DNA of 12,487 nucleotides from Gracilimonas sp031581265 (GCF_031581265.1 NZ_JAVLBQ010000054.1:1-12487); one strand, 5' to 3'. Shown: positions 1 to 6,220, numbered from the stretch's first letter. Notes: generated by a model from the sequence alone, not told the origin. Numbers and translations: made by a program.

Positions 1-72
1 CCAGACTTCGCATCCGCTCAGTCCGGCACCTCCCTCCCCGACAAGCGTGTACGGGACAGGCAAGGTAGGACT
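1..72. other. GC-rich intergenic block, cut by the window edge
   Basis: This stretch is clearly richer in G and C than the AT-rich sequence that follows it from about position 73. It can be read on the plus strand as an open frame ending at a TAA at 73-75, but the residues show no recognisable domain and the frame is open at the window edge. It may be the end of an intergenic repeat or of a gene outside the window. I cannot decide between these. Confidence 0.25.
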
Positions 73-132
73 TAAACGTATTATATGAAAAAAACTAACT
101 AGTAGTTGTCAACGAATTATCTAACCTATACA

Positions 133-166
133 TCCACGACGCTCAGCGTTTTAGCGAGTTGAATTT
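133..166 (+). repeat. Diverged single REP element (copy A)
   Basis: The core reads GACGC-TCA-GCGTT, followed by TTAGCGAGTTG. This matches, with several substitutions, the inner arm (GACGC/GCGTC) and the tail (GGAGCGAGTTGGGAT) of the intact REP palindromes that flank the transposase at 5457-5996. The outer arm is lost. It lies just upstream of the toxin-antitoxin operon and has the same orientation as the copies at 5257 and 6067. No inverted partner is visible nearby, so it looks like an old solitary copy. Confidence 0.55.
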
Positions 167-239
167 AGAATTAAGTATCATTTACAAGTGCAAGAATACT
201 ATTTAACTAAATTTTTTATATTTCAACTGAGGTAAAAAA

Positions 240-467
240 ATGACTAAAAAAGAACTCATACATAAAACTATAGAAACCTTGAATAAACTTCCGGAAGAAA
301 AGGTCCAAGAAGTAGACGATTTTGCTTCTTCTATTTTAAAGAGACAGGAAGAAAATATTATATCAAAAGGTTTACAAAAGCTCTCTGAACATTCAGGTTC
401 TTTTGATTTTTTGGAGGAGGAGGAAGTCCTTTACTCTGTTGAAGATCTTAAAGAAAGGTACAAATGA
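240..467 (+). CDS. Antitoxin of a type II toxin-antitoxin pair, DUF2281-like
   Basis: This 75-residue acidic protein is the probable antitoxin that binds and neutralises the PemK/MazF-type toxin encoded directly downstream. The N-terminal part (about residues 1-35, with LIHKTIETLNKLPEEKVQEV) has the helical pattern of DUF2281-type antitoxins, which usually begin with a 'KLPEE..QEV.DF' motif. The C-terminal part (about 58-75, EEEVLYSVEDLKERYK) is a charged tail of the kind that wraps the toxin. The ATG has a good GAGG ribosome binding site at 229-232, seven bases upstream. The stop overlaps the toxin start (ATGA at 464-467), which implies translational coupling. Autoregulation of the operon is usual for such pairs but no operator could be defined. 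Family assignment is from pattern recognition of the sequence. Confidence 0.8.
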   Translation: MTKKELIHKTIETLNKLPEEKVQEVDDFASSILKRQEENIISKGLQKLSEHSGSFDFLEEEEVLYSVEDLKERYK

Positions 468-781
468 AAAAGGGAGATATCATTCTTGTACCTTTTCCTT
501 TTACTGATTTAACCGGTGCAAAAAACCGTCCTGCTTTGGTATTATTTTCCAACAATCTTGATATAACCTTATCTTTTATTTCCACACAGTTAAAATGGGA
601 AGAAAAGACGGATGTCTTACTCAATCCATCTCAAGAAAATGGATTAAAAAAGGAATCTCTTCTAAGACTTTCTAAAATTGCTACTATAGAAAGAAGCCTA
701 GTCTTGGGTAAATTAGGAGAACTAAATTCATTTGATCTGAAAAAAGTGGATAAGAATCTCAAAAATCTGTTTGATATATAG
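464..781 (+). CDS. PemK/MazF-family toxin (endoribonuclease)
   Basis: This 105-residue protein belongs to the PemK/MazF (CcdB-fold) toxin family, whose active members cleave mRNA at short specific sequences and stop translation. The N-terminal hallmark is GDIILVPFPFTDLTGAKNRP followed by ALVL (residues 4-27), containing the beta-strand and the basic 'K.RPALVL' loop typical of the family. The second hallmark is the LLRLSKIATIERSLVLGKLG segment (about 67-86), equivalent to the 'KI.TI.KS.I.GKLG' strand region. The length is usual for the family. It starts inside the antitoxin stop codon, so the two genes form one operon. It looks intact. Diverged REP copies lie on both sides of the operon, and base use is AT-rich, which fits a mobile accessory module. 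The RNA cleavage specificity cannot be predicted. Confidence 0.87.
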   Translation: MKKGDIILVPFPFTDLTGAKNRPALVLFSNNLDITLSFISTQLKWEEKTDVLLNPSQENGLKKESLLRLSKIATIERSLVLGKLGELNSFDLKKVDKNLKNLFDI

Positions 782-850
782 CTTCTTCTAATTTCAACGT
801 GCTAGGATTCTAACTGTTAAGGCATAATCCAATTATTTCTCTCAATATCC

Positions 851-884
851 CCACAACGCAGAGCGTCTTAGCTAGTCGGGATTT
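851..884 (+). repeat. Diverged single REP element (copy B)
   Basis: The core AACGC-AGA-GCGTC at 855-867 keeps the inner arm and AGA loop of the intact REP copies at 5257 and 6067, and the tail TTAGCTAGTCGGGATT matches their AGGAGCGAGTTGGGATT with substitutions. The outer stem arm is degraded. It is in the same orientation as copy A, so the two bracket the toxin-antitoxin operon as direct repeats about 0.7 kb apart. Confidence 0.6.
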
Positions 885-980
885 GATGAAGCATTTTTGA
901 GCTAACACCGGGTAATTGGTCGGTGTGAAAGATTATCATTGGAAACTTGATTATTGGGATTTTAGGATATCCATGATACA

Positions 981-1011
981 CCTTGCTACGACGTCCTACG
1001 TCGTAGCAAGG
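981..1011. repeat. Perfect 14-base-arm palindrome
   Basis: The arms CCTTGCTACGACGT (981-994) and ACGTCGTAGCAAGG (998-1011) are perfect reverse complements around a CCT centre. A second outer arm, TACACC (977-982) against GGTGTA (1019-1024), is separated by a short unpaired stretch, so a cruciform or RNA hairpin could extend to about 977-1024. There is no T-run on either strand next to it, so it is not a standard terminator. It differs in sequence from the REP family in this window. It may be another class of intergenic repeat, a protein binding site, or part of the 3' end of the EF-G2 transcript. Confidence 0.85.
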
Positions 1012-1049
1012 TTTGTAGGGTGTACAATATCATTCTTTAATTTATCCAA

Positions 1050-1066
1050 ACGGCTCAGCGAGCCGT
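1050..1066 (-). terminator. Weak terminator-like hairpin after EF-G2
   Basis: ACGGCTC (1050-1056) and GAGCCGT (1060-1066) form a perfect 7-bp stem with a 3-base loop, starting 13 bases beyond the EF-G2 stop codon. On the minus strand only three T residues follow before GG, so intrinsic termination would be weak. It could instead protect the 3' end of the message or act together with the larger palindrome at 981-1011. Confidence 0.4.
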
Positions 1067-1079
1067 GGCACGTATTTCG

Positions 1080-3200
1080 TTATTCTTCCTGTAGGTTTTC
1101 TTTTATTACGCGTTCCTGTACGTCATGAGGGACAGCTGCATAGTGAGAAAATTTACGGGTGTAAGTTGCACTACCCTGGGTCATTGATTTGAGTCGAGTT
1201 GAATAATGATCCAATTCTTCCAGTGGCACATGTGCTTTTATCTTCTGGATTGAACCTTCTCCGTCCATGCCTTGTATTTGTCCGCGCCGGGTGCTAAGGT
1301 CGCTCATTACATCACCCATGTGCTCGGAAGGCACGGTTACCACAATCTCATAAATTGGCTCCATGAGCTTAGGATTCGCTTTCATAAATCCATCTCTAAA
1401 GGCCATCAATGCAGCGGTTTTAAAAGCTGCTTCGTTTGAATCTACGGAATGCATGGAGCCATCGTATACCGAAACCCTGACATCACGAACCCGGCAGTCA
1501 CTCATCGGACCATTTTCCATTTTCTCCATGATTCCTTTTATAATAGCCGGCATAAACCGGTTATCGATCACTCCGCCAACAATGCAATTTTGGAATACAA
1601 GTTTTCCTCCCCATTCCAGATCAATTTCCTGCACGTCACGCACTTTCATATCATCGGGAGTGCTCATGCCTTCTTCGTAAGGTTCAATGAGCATATTTAC
1701 TTCGGCAAATTGTCCGGCTCCTCCCGATTGCTTTTTGTGTTTGTAGTGTGTTCGAACCCCTTTAGTGATGGTCTCCCGATATGGTATTTTTGGAGTCACA
1801 AATTCGACATCCAAATTAAATCGGTTTTTAAGTTGATCTTCAATAACCGACAAATGCTCTTCTCCCTGTCCATGGATAATAACCTGACGTAATTCCTGAC
1901 TGTGCTCTATAACCACCGAAGGATCTTCGCGGTGGAGCTGGTGTAATGCGTGGCCCAGTTTATCCTCTTCTCCTTCCTTTTTCAGTTTAACCGCAGTTCT
2001 GATAGTTGTAGGAGGAAACTCTATTCCCTGTAACTCAACAGGATTACCTTTTTCATAGATGGTATCATTTACTTCGCCATCTTTAAGTTTTACAACCGCT
2101 CCTATATCCCCGGTTCGAATTTCGTTGATCTCAATTCGTTTATGTCCTTCCGTTAAAAAGAGGCTTCCCAGACGCACCGAGTTTCCATTTCTGCTGTTCA
2201 CCAAATCCATACCCGGACGAATGTTTCCACCATATACCTTGAAATAGATCAGATCACCAACATGAGATTCTGAATGGGTTTTAAACAAAAACATCACCGG
2301 ATTCCCATCAGGATCAAGTTCAAATTTTTCTCCATCTTTGGTTTTAGGCGGATTCCCTTGCAGCGGATTAGGTGCTACATCATCCAAGAAACCCATCACA
2401 CGACCAGTTCCCATATTCAGTGAAGCACAAGAGCAGAAAAGCGGAAATATTTGTCCATTTACCAATGATATATGAAGCCCCTTTTCCATTTGTTCTTCAT
2501 CCAGCTCGCCCTGTTCAAAGTAAATATCCATGAGCGTTTCATCATTCTCAGCAATGGTTTCCACCAGTTCCTGATGCAGTTTTTCAGCTTGAGTTTTAAG
2601 TGAATCAGGGATAGGCAATTTATCCGGTTTACCTCCTTCTTCAGGGAATTCATACATAGTCATTCGCAACACATCAATAATGGCATGAAAATCACTCCCT
2701 TCGCTGTATGGAAATTGAACTACCGTTACTTCACGTCCAAAATGCTCACGGGCTTCCTCTACGGTTTTCCAAAAATCAGATTGATCGGAGTCTAACTTAT
2801 TTACCACAAACATGGATGGCACCGAATATTCCTGCACGTAATTCCATAAAGAATCTGTAGCTGTCTCTACTCCTTGTTCACTGTTAAGTACAAAAATGGC
2901 CGTATCTGCAATACGTACAGCACCCGCAACCTCCCCAATATAATCTGAAGTGCCCGGGGTGTCGATGAGGTTAATTTTATGTCCCCGCCAGTCAAGGTTT
3001 AAAAATGCTGAATGAATGGATTTACCCCTCTCTTTCTCCAAAGAATGATAATCAGACATGGTATTTTTTTCTTCAACTGAACCGCGCCTGTTTATGGCTC
3101 CGGACTCAAAAAGCATTGTTTCGGCCAACGTTGTTTTCCCGGAGCCTGAATGGCCCAACAGCACAACATTACGGATTCGGATAGGATTATAAACTTTCAT
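1080..3200 (-). CDS. EF-G2-type elongation factor G paralog, catalytic His replaced
   Basis: This is a 706-residue translational GTPase with the full EF-G domain order: GTPase domain (about 1-280), domain II (about 300-380), domain III (about 410-475, with GEEHLSVIEDQL), domain IV (about 480-600, with KKQSGGAGQFAEV) and domain V (about 605-690). G1 is GHSGSGKTT at residues 16-24, G3 is DTPG at 80-83 and G4 is NKLD at 134-137. Canonical EF-G has DTPGHVDF, where the histidine activates water for GTP hydrolysis; here the sequence is DTPGTSDY, so threonine replaces it. Switch I reads RGKSI instead of RGITI. The start MKVYNPIRIRNV closely resembles the Bacteroides EF-G2, a paralog reported to lack GTPase activity and to sustain slow translation in starvation. 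I therefore call it an EF-G2-type factor rather than the housekeeping EF-G. The start chosen is the ATG at 3198-3200, because GGAG lies six bases upstream; an ATG four codons earlier has no such site. It appears to be a single-gene transcript, divergent from asparaginase. Confidence 0.88.
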   Translation of the reverse strand: MKVYNPIRIRNVVLLGHSGSGKTTLAETMLFESGAINRRGSVEEKNTMSDYHSLEKERGKSIHSAFLNLDWRGHKINLIDTPGTSDYIGEVAGAVRIADTAIFVLNSEQGVETATDSLWNYVQEYSVPSMFVVNKLDSDQSDFWKTVEEAREHFGREVTVVQFPYSEGSDFHAIIDVLRMTMYEFPEEGGKPDKLPIPDSLKTQAEKLHQELVETIAENDETLMDIYFEQGELDEEQMEKGLHISLVNGQIFPLFCSCASLNMGTGRVMGFLDDVAPNPLQGNPPKTKDGEKFELDPDGNPVMFLFKTHSESHVGDLIYFKVYGGNIRPGMDLVNSRNGNSVRLGSLFLTEGHKRIEINEIRTGDIGAVVKLKDGEVNDTIYEKGNPVELQGIEFPPTTIRTAVKLKKEGEEDKLGHALHQLHREDPSVVIEHSQELRQVIIHGQGEEHLSVIEDQLKNRFNLDVEFVTPKIPYRETITKGVRTHYKHKKQSGGAGQFAEVNMLIEPYEEGMSTPDDMKVRDVQEIDLEWGGKLVFQNCIVGGVIDNRFMPAIIKGIMEKMENGPMSDCRVRDVRVSVYDGSMHSVDSNEAAFKTAALMAFRDGFMKANPKLMEPIYEIVVTVPSEHMGDVMSDLSTRRGQIQGMDGEGSIQKIKAHVPLEELDHYSTRLKSMTQGSATYTRKFSHYAAVPHDVQERVIKENLQEE

Positions 3201-3206
3201 AGGAAA

Positions 3207-3210
3207 CTCC
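3207..3210 (-). promoter_or_regulatory. Ribosome binding site deciding the EF-G2 start
   Basis: On the minus strand GGAG lies six bases before the ATG at 3198-3200. The GGAG falls within the codons that would follow the upstream in-frame ATG at 3210-3212, which has no purine-rich sequence of its own. This favours the shorter protein starting MKVYNP, which also agrees with how related EF-G2 proteins begin. Confidence 0.6.
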
Positions 3211-3406
3211 ATTTGCTACTGTTTTATGTTGCCATCAAATCTCTAAAACACAAAATTGTAATATTTATAAGTCGAAAGATTCTATTCATTTCAACATTTT
3301 TTAGTGCTTTCATGATTTAGTGGCAGAATTACAGTGTGTTTTGATGAAAACAGATTTTAACTTCTGTACGCGCTAACTGCCCGCGTCACAAATTCAATGA
3401 ACAGTA

Positions 3407-3430
3407 CACATTCTATTTGAATGGAATGTG
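3407..3430. promoter_or_regulatory. Possible operator upstream of asparaginase
   Basis: CACATTC (3407-3413) and GAATGTG (3424-3430) are perfect 7-base inverted arms with a 10-base spacer. Inside it, GAATG at 3419-3423 gives a third half-site, so CATTC-5-GAATG forms a nested smaller dyad. The element ends 36 bases before the asparaginase ATG, in the 266-base divergent gap shared with EF-G2. Position and symmetry suit a dimeric regulator, but no regulator can be named. Confidence 0.35.
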
Positions 3431-3466
3431 AAGAACAAAAATAAACGGTAGGACGAATAAATCAAC

Positions 3467-4456
3467 ATGAAAAAAATATTGCTGATACAAACCGGTGGAA
3501 CCATTGCCATGAATGCAAAAGGTGCGGGGGTGGAACTTGATCCTGACAGGTGGTCGAAGGTGTTATATGAAGAAATTCCTGAACTGAATGAAATTGCGGC
3601 CATTACTACATTCCCATTGTTTTTTGAGGATAGCTCCGATTTGAATGCGTCCCATTGGATTAAACTTGCCAATTGCATTGAAGAAAATTACAAGAATTAT
3701 GACGGCTTTGTGATTCTCCATGGCACCGATACCATGGCCTATTCTGCCTCTGCATTGAGCTTTGGGCTTAAGAATCTGGAGAAACCTGTCATATTTACCG
3801 GGAGCCAGTTACCTATGAGTACCATTCGCAGTGATGCACGCAGGAACCTTGTAAATGCTATTGAGTTGGCTACCATGGATTTTAAGGAGGTTGGCATTTG
3901 CTTCAACGATGCACTTTATCGGGGAAATCGTGCTACGAAGATGAGTATAGGTGATTTCGATGCTTTTAACTCCCCTAACTTCTCCCCTTTAGCTGATATA
4001 GGTATTCAAATTCAAACCAGAGTGCTTGAACATTTTAGACAGGGTGAATTTACTAACGAAGCCACTTATTCTGATGAAGTATTTGTCCTAACAGCACACC
4101 CTAATCTAAACCCGGCATTACTTGAGGGGTTGAATTTGGACCGAATCCGTGCTGTAATTTTGCGAGCATTTGGCAGCGGTAATTTTTGTGTGAAAGGGAA
4201 AAGCAGTCTACTTCCATTCTTAAACCGATGCAAGGACGCAGGTGTGGTAGTAGCTATCGTTTCTCAAGCCGATTTTGACTCAGTGGACTTGACACAATAT
4301 TCTGCCGGCAGGGCTGCTCTAAAACACGGAGCTATTAGCGGCAACGACATGACCCTTGAAGCTGCCCTCACCAAGCTTATGTTTTTATTGGCACATTACG
4401 ATTCCAAAACCGATATTGAGGAGTTGTTTCAGCAATCCTTAGTTGGAGAATTGTAA
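3467..4456 (+). CDS. ansA: L-asparaginase, type I (cytoplasmic)
   Basis: This 329-residue enzyme hydrolyses L-asparagine to L-aspartate and ammonia. The first active-site loop is TGGTIAM (residues 9-15, catalytic Thr12). The second is HGTDTMAY (85-92, Thr87 and Asp88), and the third essential residue is the lysine of YRGNRATK (Lys158). Substrate contacts are expected at the SSD of EDSSDLN (56-58). The motif TGSQLP followed by RSDARRNLVNA (111-131) and the C-terminal QQSLVGEL match the E. coli AnsA type closely. There is no signal peptide, so the enzyme should be cytoplasmic and serve asparagine catabolism rather than periplasmic scavenging. Length is normal. The ATG at 3467 places the TGGT motif at the usual distance from the N-terminus; only a weak AGGA (3450-3453) is seen upstream. 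The exonuclease gene follows 73 bases later on the same strand. Confidence 0.93.
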   Translation: MKKILLIQTGGTIAMNAKGAGVELDPDRWSKVLYEEIPELNEIAAITTFPLFFEDSSDLNASHWIKLANCIEENYKNYDGFVILHGTDTMAYSASALSFGLKNLEKPVIFTGSQLPMSTIRSDARRNLVNAIELATMDFKEVGICFNDALYRGNRATKMSIGDFDAFNSPNFSPLADIGIQIQTRVLEHFRQGEFTNEATYSDEVFVLTAHPNLNPALLEGLNLDRIRAVILRAFGSGNFCVKGKSSLLPFLNRCKDAGVVVAIVSQADFDSVDLTQYSAGRAALKHGAISGNDMTLEAALTKLMFLLAHYDSKTDIEELFQQSLVGEL

Positions 4457-4461
4457 ATAGG

Positions 4462-4527
4462 TGTTAGGTTTTAGATTCGTCTTGCACAAAAACCTAACAA
4501 CTCATAACTAACACCTAAAACCTAACA
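4462..4527. repeat. Cluster of short AACCTAACA-type repeats
   Basis: The gap between asparaginase and the exonuclease holds TGTTAGGTTTT (4462-4472) and its reverse complement AAAACCTAACA (4489-4499), an 11-base stem with a 16-base loop. AACCTAACA then recurs directly at 4519-4527, preceded by AACACCTAA. The last copy ends two bases before the exonuclease ATG. There is no T-run after the hairpin, so it is a poor terminator. It could be an attenuating RNA structure or simply slipped-repeat sequence. Confidence 0.55.
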
Positions 4528-4529
4528 AG

Positions 4530-5246
4530 ATGTTTTTCATTTTTGATTTAGAGACCATTCCTGATATCGAATTTATCCGGCGGGTGTTGAACGACCCGGA
4601 TTCTGATGAAGAAAAGTTACTCGAAAAAGCCAGTGAGGAACTTGCGAGAAATGCCTCCGGCTTTCTACCCCCCATGTACCACCGAATGGTTTCGTGGGTT
4701 GGACTTTGGATTGAGAATACCGGCGGTCCTAAGCATAAAATAGCCTGGAGCGGTGAAGATGAGAAAGAGGGATTACTGAAAATTTTTGATGCTATTGGCA
4801 CCTATAAAGATTTTGGGCTCATTCACCACAACGGTAAAGGCTTTGATATTCCTGTTCTCACCTATCGTGCAATGAAGCATGGACTACAGATGCCAGTTCG
4901 CATGAACGATTATGACATCCGCTATCGATACAGCAAGCATAATGTTGACTTGGTTGATGAATTCAGTAACTACGGAGCCAGTTCATGGCCAAAGTTGAAG
5001 CACCTGGGACAACTCATTGGCATCCCATTCAAGCAAACCGGTGAGGGAAATGAGGTTTATGCCATGTACAAGCGTGATGAACTAGACTTGATTGAACACT
5101 ATTGCTATGAGGATGTGATGGCTACGTACATCGTATGGCTTTACCACCAATTCACTGCCGGACACATTCCCGACGACCAATTCCAGAATTTAAAAGACCG
5201 AGCTATGAAGAAGTTGGAGGATATTCAAGCCGGTCCGCCTGGGTAG
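4530..5246 (+). CDS. Predicted 3'-5' exonuclease, PolB exonuclease-like (DnaQ superfamily)
   Basis: This 238-residue protein fits the PF10108 family of predicted 3'-5' exonucleases related to the proofreading domain of family B DNA polymerases. Exo I is FDLETIPD (residues 5-12, metal ligands Asp6 and Glu8). Exo II lies in HHNGKGFDIPVL (99-110, with Asp106). Exo III is YCYED (191-195), the Y-x-x-x-D pattern with Asp195. All four acidic metal ligands expected for two-metal catalysis are present, so it should be active on DNA or RNA ends. There is no polymerase domain and no membrane segment. The ATG at 4530 puts the Exo I motif at residue 5, as usual in this family. It may be cotranscribed with asparaginase, 73 bases upstream. 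The biological substrate is not established for the family, and nothing in the context resolves it. Confidence 0.82.
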   Translation: MFFIFDLETIPDIEFIRRVLNDPDSDEEKLLEKASEELARNASGFLPPMYHRMVSWVGLWIENTGGPKHKIAWSGEDEKEGLLKIFDAIGTYKDFGLIHHNGKGFDIPVLTYRAMKHGLQMPVRMNDYDIRYRYSKHNVDLVDEFSNYGASSWPKLKHLGQLIGIPFKQTGEGNEVYAMYKRDELDLIEHYCYEDVMATYIVWLYHQFTAGHIPDDQFQNLKDRAMKKLEDIQAGPPG

Positions 5247-5256
5247 ATACTATATA

Positions 5257-5282
5257 CGCTCCGACGCAGAGCGTCAGGAGCG
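5257..5282 (+). repeat. REP element C, left half of left REP pair
   Basis: This 26-base imperfect palindrome has an outer arm CGCTCC/GGAGCG, an inner arm GACGC/GCGTC, an AGA loop and one unpaired A (5276). It is identical over all 26 bases to the copy at 6067-6092. The tail AATCGGTAT points toward its inverted partner at 5426-5451. It begins 11 bases after the exonuclease stop codon, so it could also stabilise or terminate that transcript. Confidence 0.85.
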
Positions 5283-5331
5283 AATCGGTATCAAGGTTAG
5301 GAGATTAATTTAAATTAGAAGATTACTGAAC

Positions 5332-5380
5332 TGCCATACACTGAAAGTGCAAAAGTTTGCATTCGTTTACCCATATGGCA
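5332..5380. repeat. Nested inverted repeats inside the left REP pair
   Basis: TGCCATA (5332-5338) and TATGGCA (5374-5380) are perfect 7-base arms. Between them, TGCAAA (5348-5353) and TTTGCA (5356-5361) form a second, inner dyad around AG. They lie near the middle of the 143 bases separating REP copies C and D, so the whole unit could fold as a multi-stem structure. Confidence 0.5.
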
Positions 5381-5425
5381 TCGGGAGTGAATTGAAAATT
5401 GGCGCAGCCGCTAATTCTTATCCCT

Positions 5426-5451
5426 CGTTCCTGACGCTCCGCGTCGGAACG
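5426..5451 (-). repeat. REP element D, right half of left REP pair
   Basis: This copy is inverted relative to element C. On the minus strand it has the outer arm CGTTCC/GGAACG, inner arm GACGC/GCGTC, loop GGA and the same single unpaired A. The outer arm differs from C by paired changes on both sides (GCTCC to GTTCC and GGAGC to GGAAC), so base pairing is kept. It ends five bases from the transposase stop codon. Confidence 0.85.
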
Positions 5452-5456
5452 AACTA

Positions 5457-5996
5457 TTAGCCTCGATATCTCTCAATATCTACAAATCTTGTCGAATTAC
5501 CATAGTAATCTCCATAGGAGGAATACAACCAGTCTGATTCCTTTTCCACTAAACCTGCTGTTACAGGATTGTAATGAATATAATTGATCTTCTGCTCCAT
5601 GACTTTTGAAGAAAAGATCTGTTTTGGATGAAAACCTTCCGTCCAAAGCTGATACTCCCTATCAATTTTGGTGTTCACCCGTGCTTCCTTTAATCTATCA
5701 AGCCAGAACTCATTTTCCTCTTCTTTCAACTTGTCAATAGATTGGCGTGCTGCAAAAGATTTAAAACTGGAAACATATTTACTAAGATTCCTGCCTTGAG
5801 AAATAAAATGAAGATGATTTGGCATGATCACATAGGCATATATTGATATATTCCTTTCTCGGGATAAAAAGTTCAGCCCATCAATAATTACATTTATAAA
5901 TCGCTTTTCCTTGAACAAACTATATCCGCCCACAATTGATGATGTAATAAAATAAGGATAACTCTCATCAAGAATCTTGTATCTGCTTCTGCCCAT
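5457..5996 (-). CDS. REP-associated tyrosine transposase (RAYT), Y1/HUH family
   Basis: This 179-residue protein belongs to the IS200-related Y1 transposase family (PF01797), RAYT branch, which handles single-stranded DNA at REP hairpins. The HUH metal-binding motif is seen in YVIMPNHLHFI (residues 55-65, His61 and His63), with strand TSSIVGG near the N-terminus. The C-terminal signature KINYIHYNPVTAGLV (136-150), followed by DWLYSSYGDYYG, is typical of Bacteroidetes members. Where the E. coli RAYT has GFYDH with its nucleophilic tyrosine, this protein has GFHPK (121-125); Tyr115 and Tyr139 are other conserved-looking tyrosines. Length is usual and the frame is open, so it looks intact. It is flanked by two inverted pairs of REP elements (5257-5451 and 6067-6220), the normal context of a single-copy domesticated RAYT. 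No strong ribosome binding site precedes the ATG at 5994-5996. Confidence 0.9.
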   Translation of the reverse strand: MGRSRYKILDESYPYFITSSIVGGYSLFKEKRFINVIIDGLNFLSRERNISIYAYVIMPNHLHFISQGRNLSKYVSSFKSFAARQSIDKLKEEENEFWLDRLKEARVNTKIDREYQLWTEGFHPKQIFSSKVMEQKINYIHYNPVTAGLVEKESDWLYSSYGDYYGNSTRFVDIERYRG

Positions 5997-6066
5997 TTTT
6001 AATCTTTCTTTTTTATAGTAAGAGCAATTAGATATGAATTCCTTACAAAATATTTTACCCTTTGTT

Positions 6067-6092
6067 CGCTCCGACGCAGAGCGTCAGGAGCG
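6067..6092 (+). repeat. REP element E, left half of right REP pair
   Basis: All 26 bases are identical to element C at 5257-5282: outer arm CGCTCC/GGAGCG, inner arm GACGC/GCGTC, AGA loop and one unpaired A at 6086. The tail AGTTGGGATTAGAG points inward toward element F. It lies 70 bases upstream of the transposase start codon, in the transposase's 5' region. Confidence 0.85.
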
Positions 6093-6194
6093 AGTTGGGA
6101 TTAGAGTACTTAGTTGAAGGCTTAGTCGAGCCAGTAATTTGCCTGCTCTTTTGTTTTTCTATATCAAGATAAAATGTCTCACTCCACCTTCTCT

Positions 6195-6220
6195 CGTTCC
6201 AGACGCTCCGCTTCGGAATG
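6195..6220 (-). repeat. REP element F, right half of right REP pair
   Basis: This copy is inverted relative to element E, with outer arm CGTTCC (6195-6200) against GGAATG (6215-6220), inner arm GACGC against GCTTC, and loop TCC. It carries mismatches in both arms, so it is the most decayed of the four REP copies around the transposase. Together with E it makes a 154-base inverted pair. Confidence 0.75.

Noticed and set aside
916..1128. Plus-strand open frame of 70 codons
   Set aside because: It runs through the perfect palindrome and the hairpin and into the 3' end of EF-G2 on the other strand, and shows no domain or plausible start.
1363..1892. Two plus-strand open frames opposite EF-G2
   Set aside because: They are antisense shadows of a conserved coding region; the minus-strand EF-G domains explain the sequence fully.
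5257..6220. Ordinary IS200/IS605 insertion sequence
   Set aside because: The transposase has the RAYT C-terminal signature, and the flanking hairpins occur as inverted pairs with solitary relics elsewhere, which fits a REP system better than a single insertion sequence with left and right ends.
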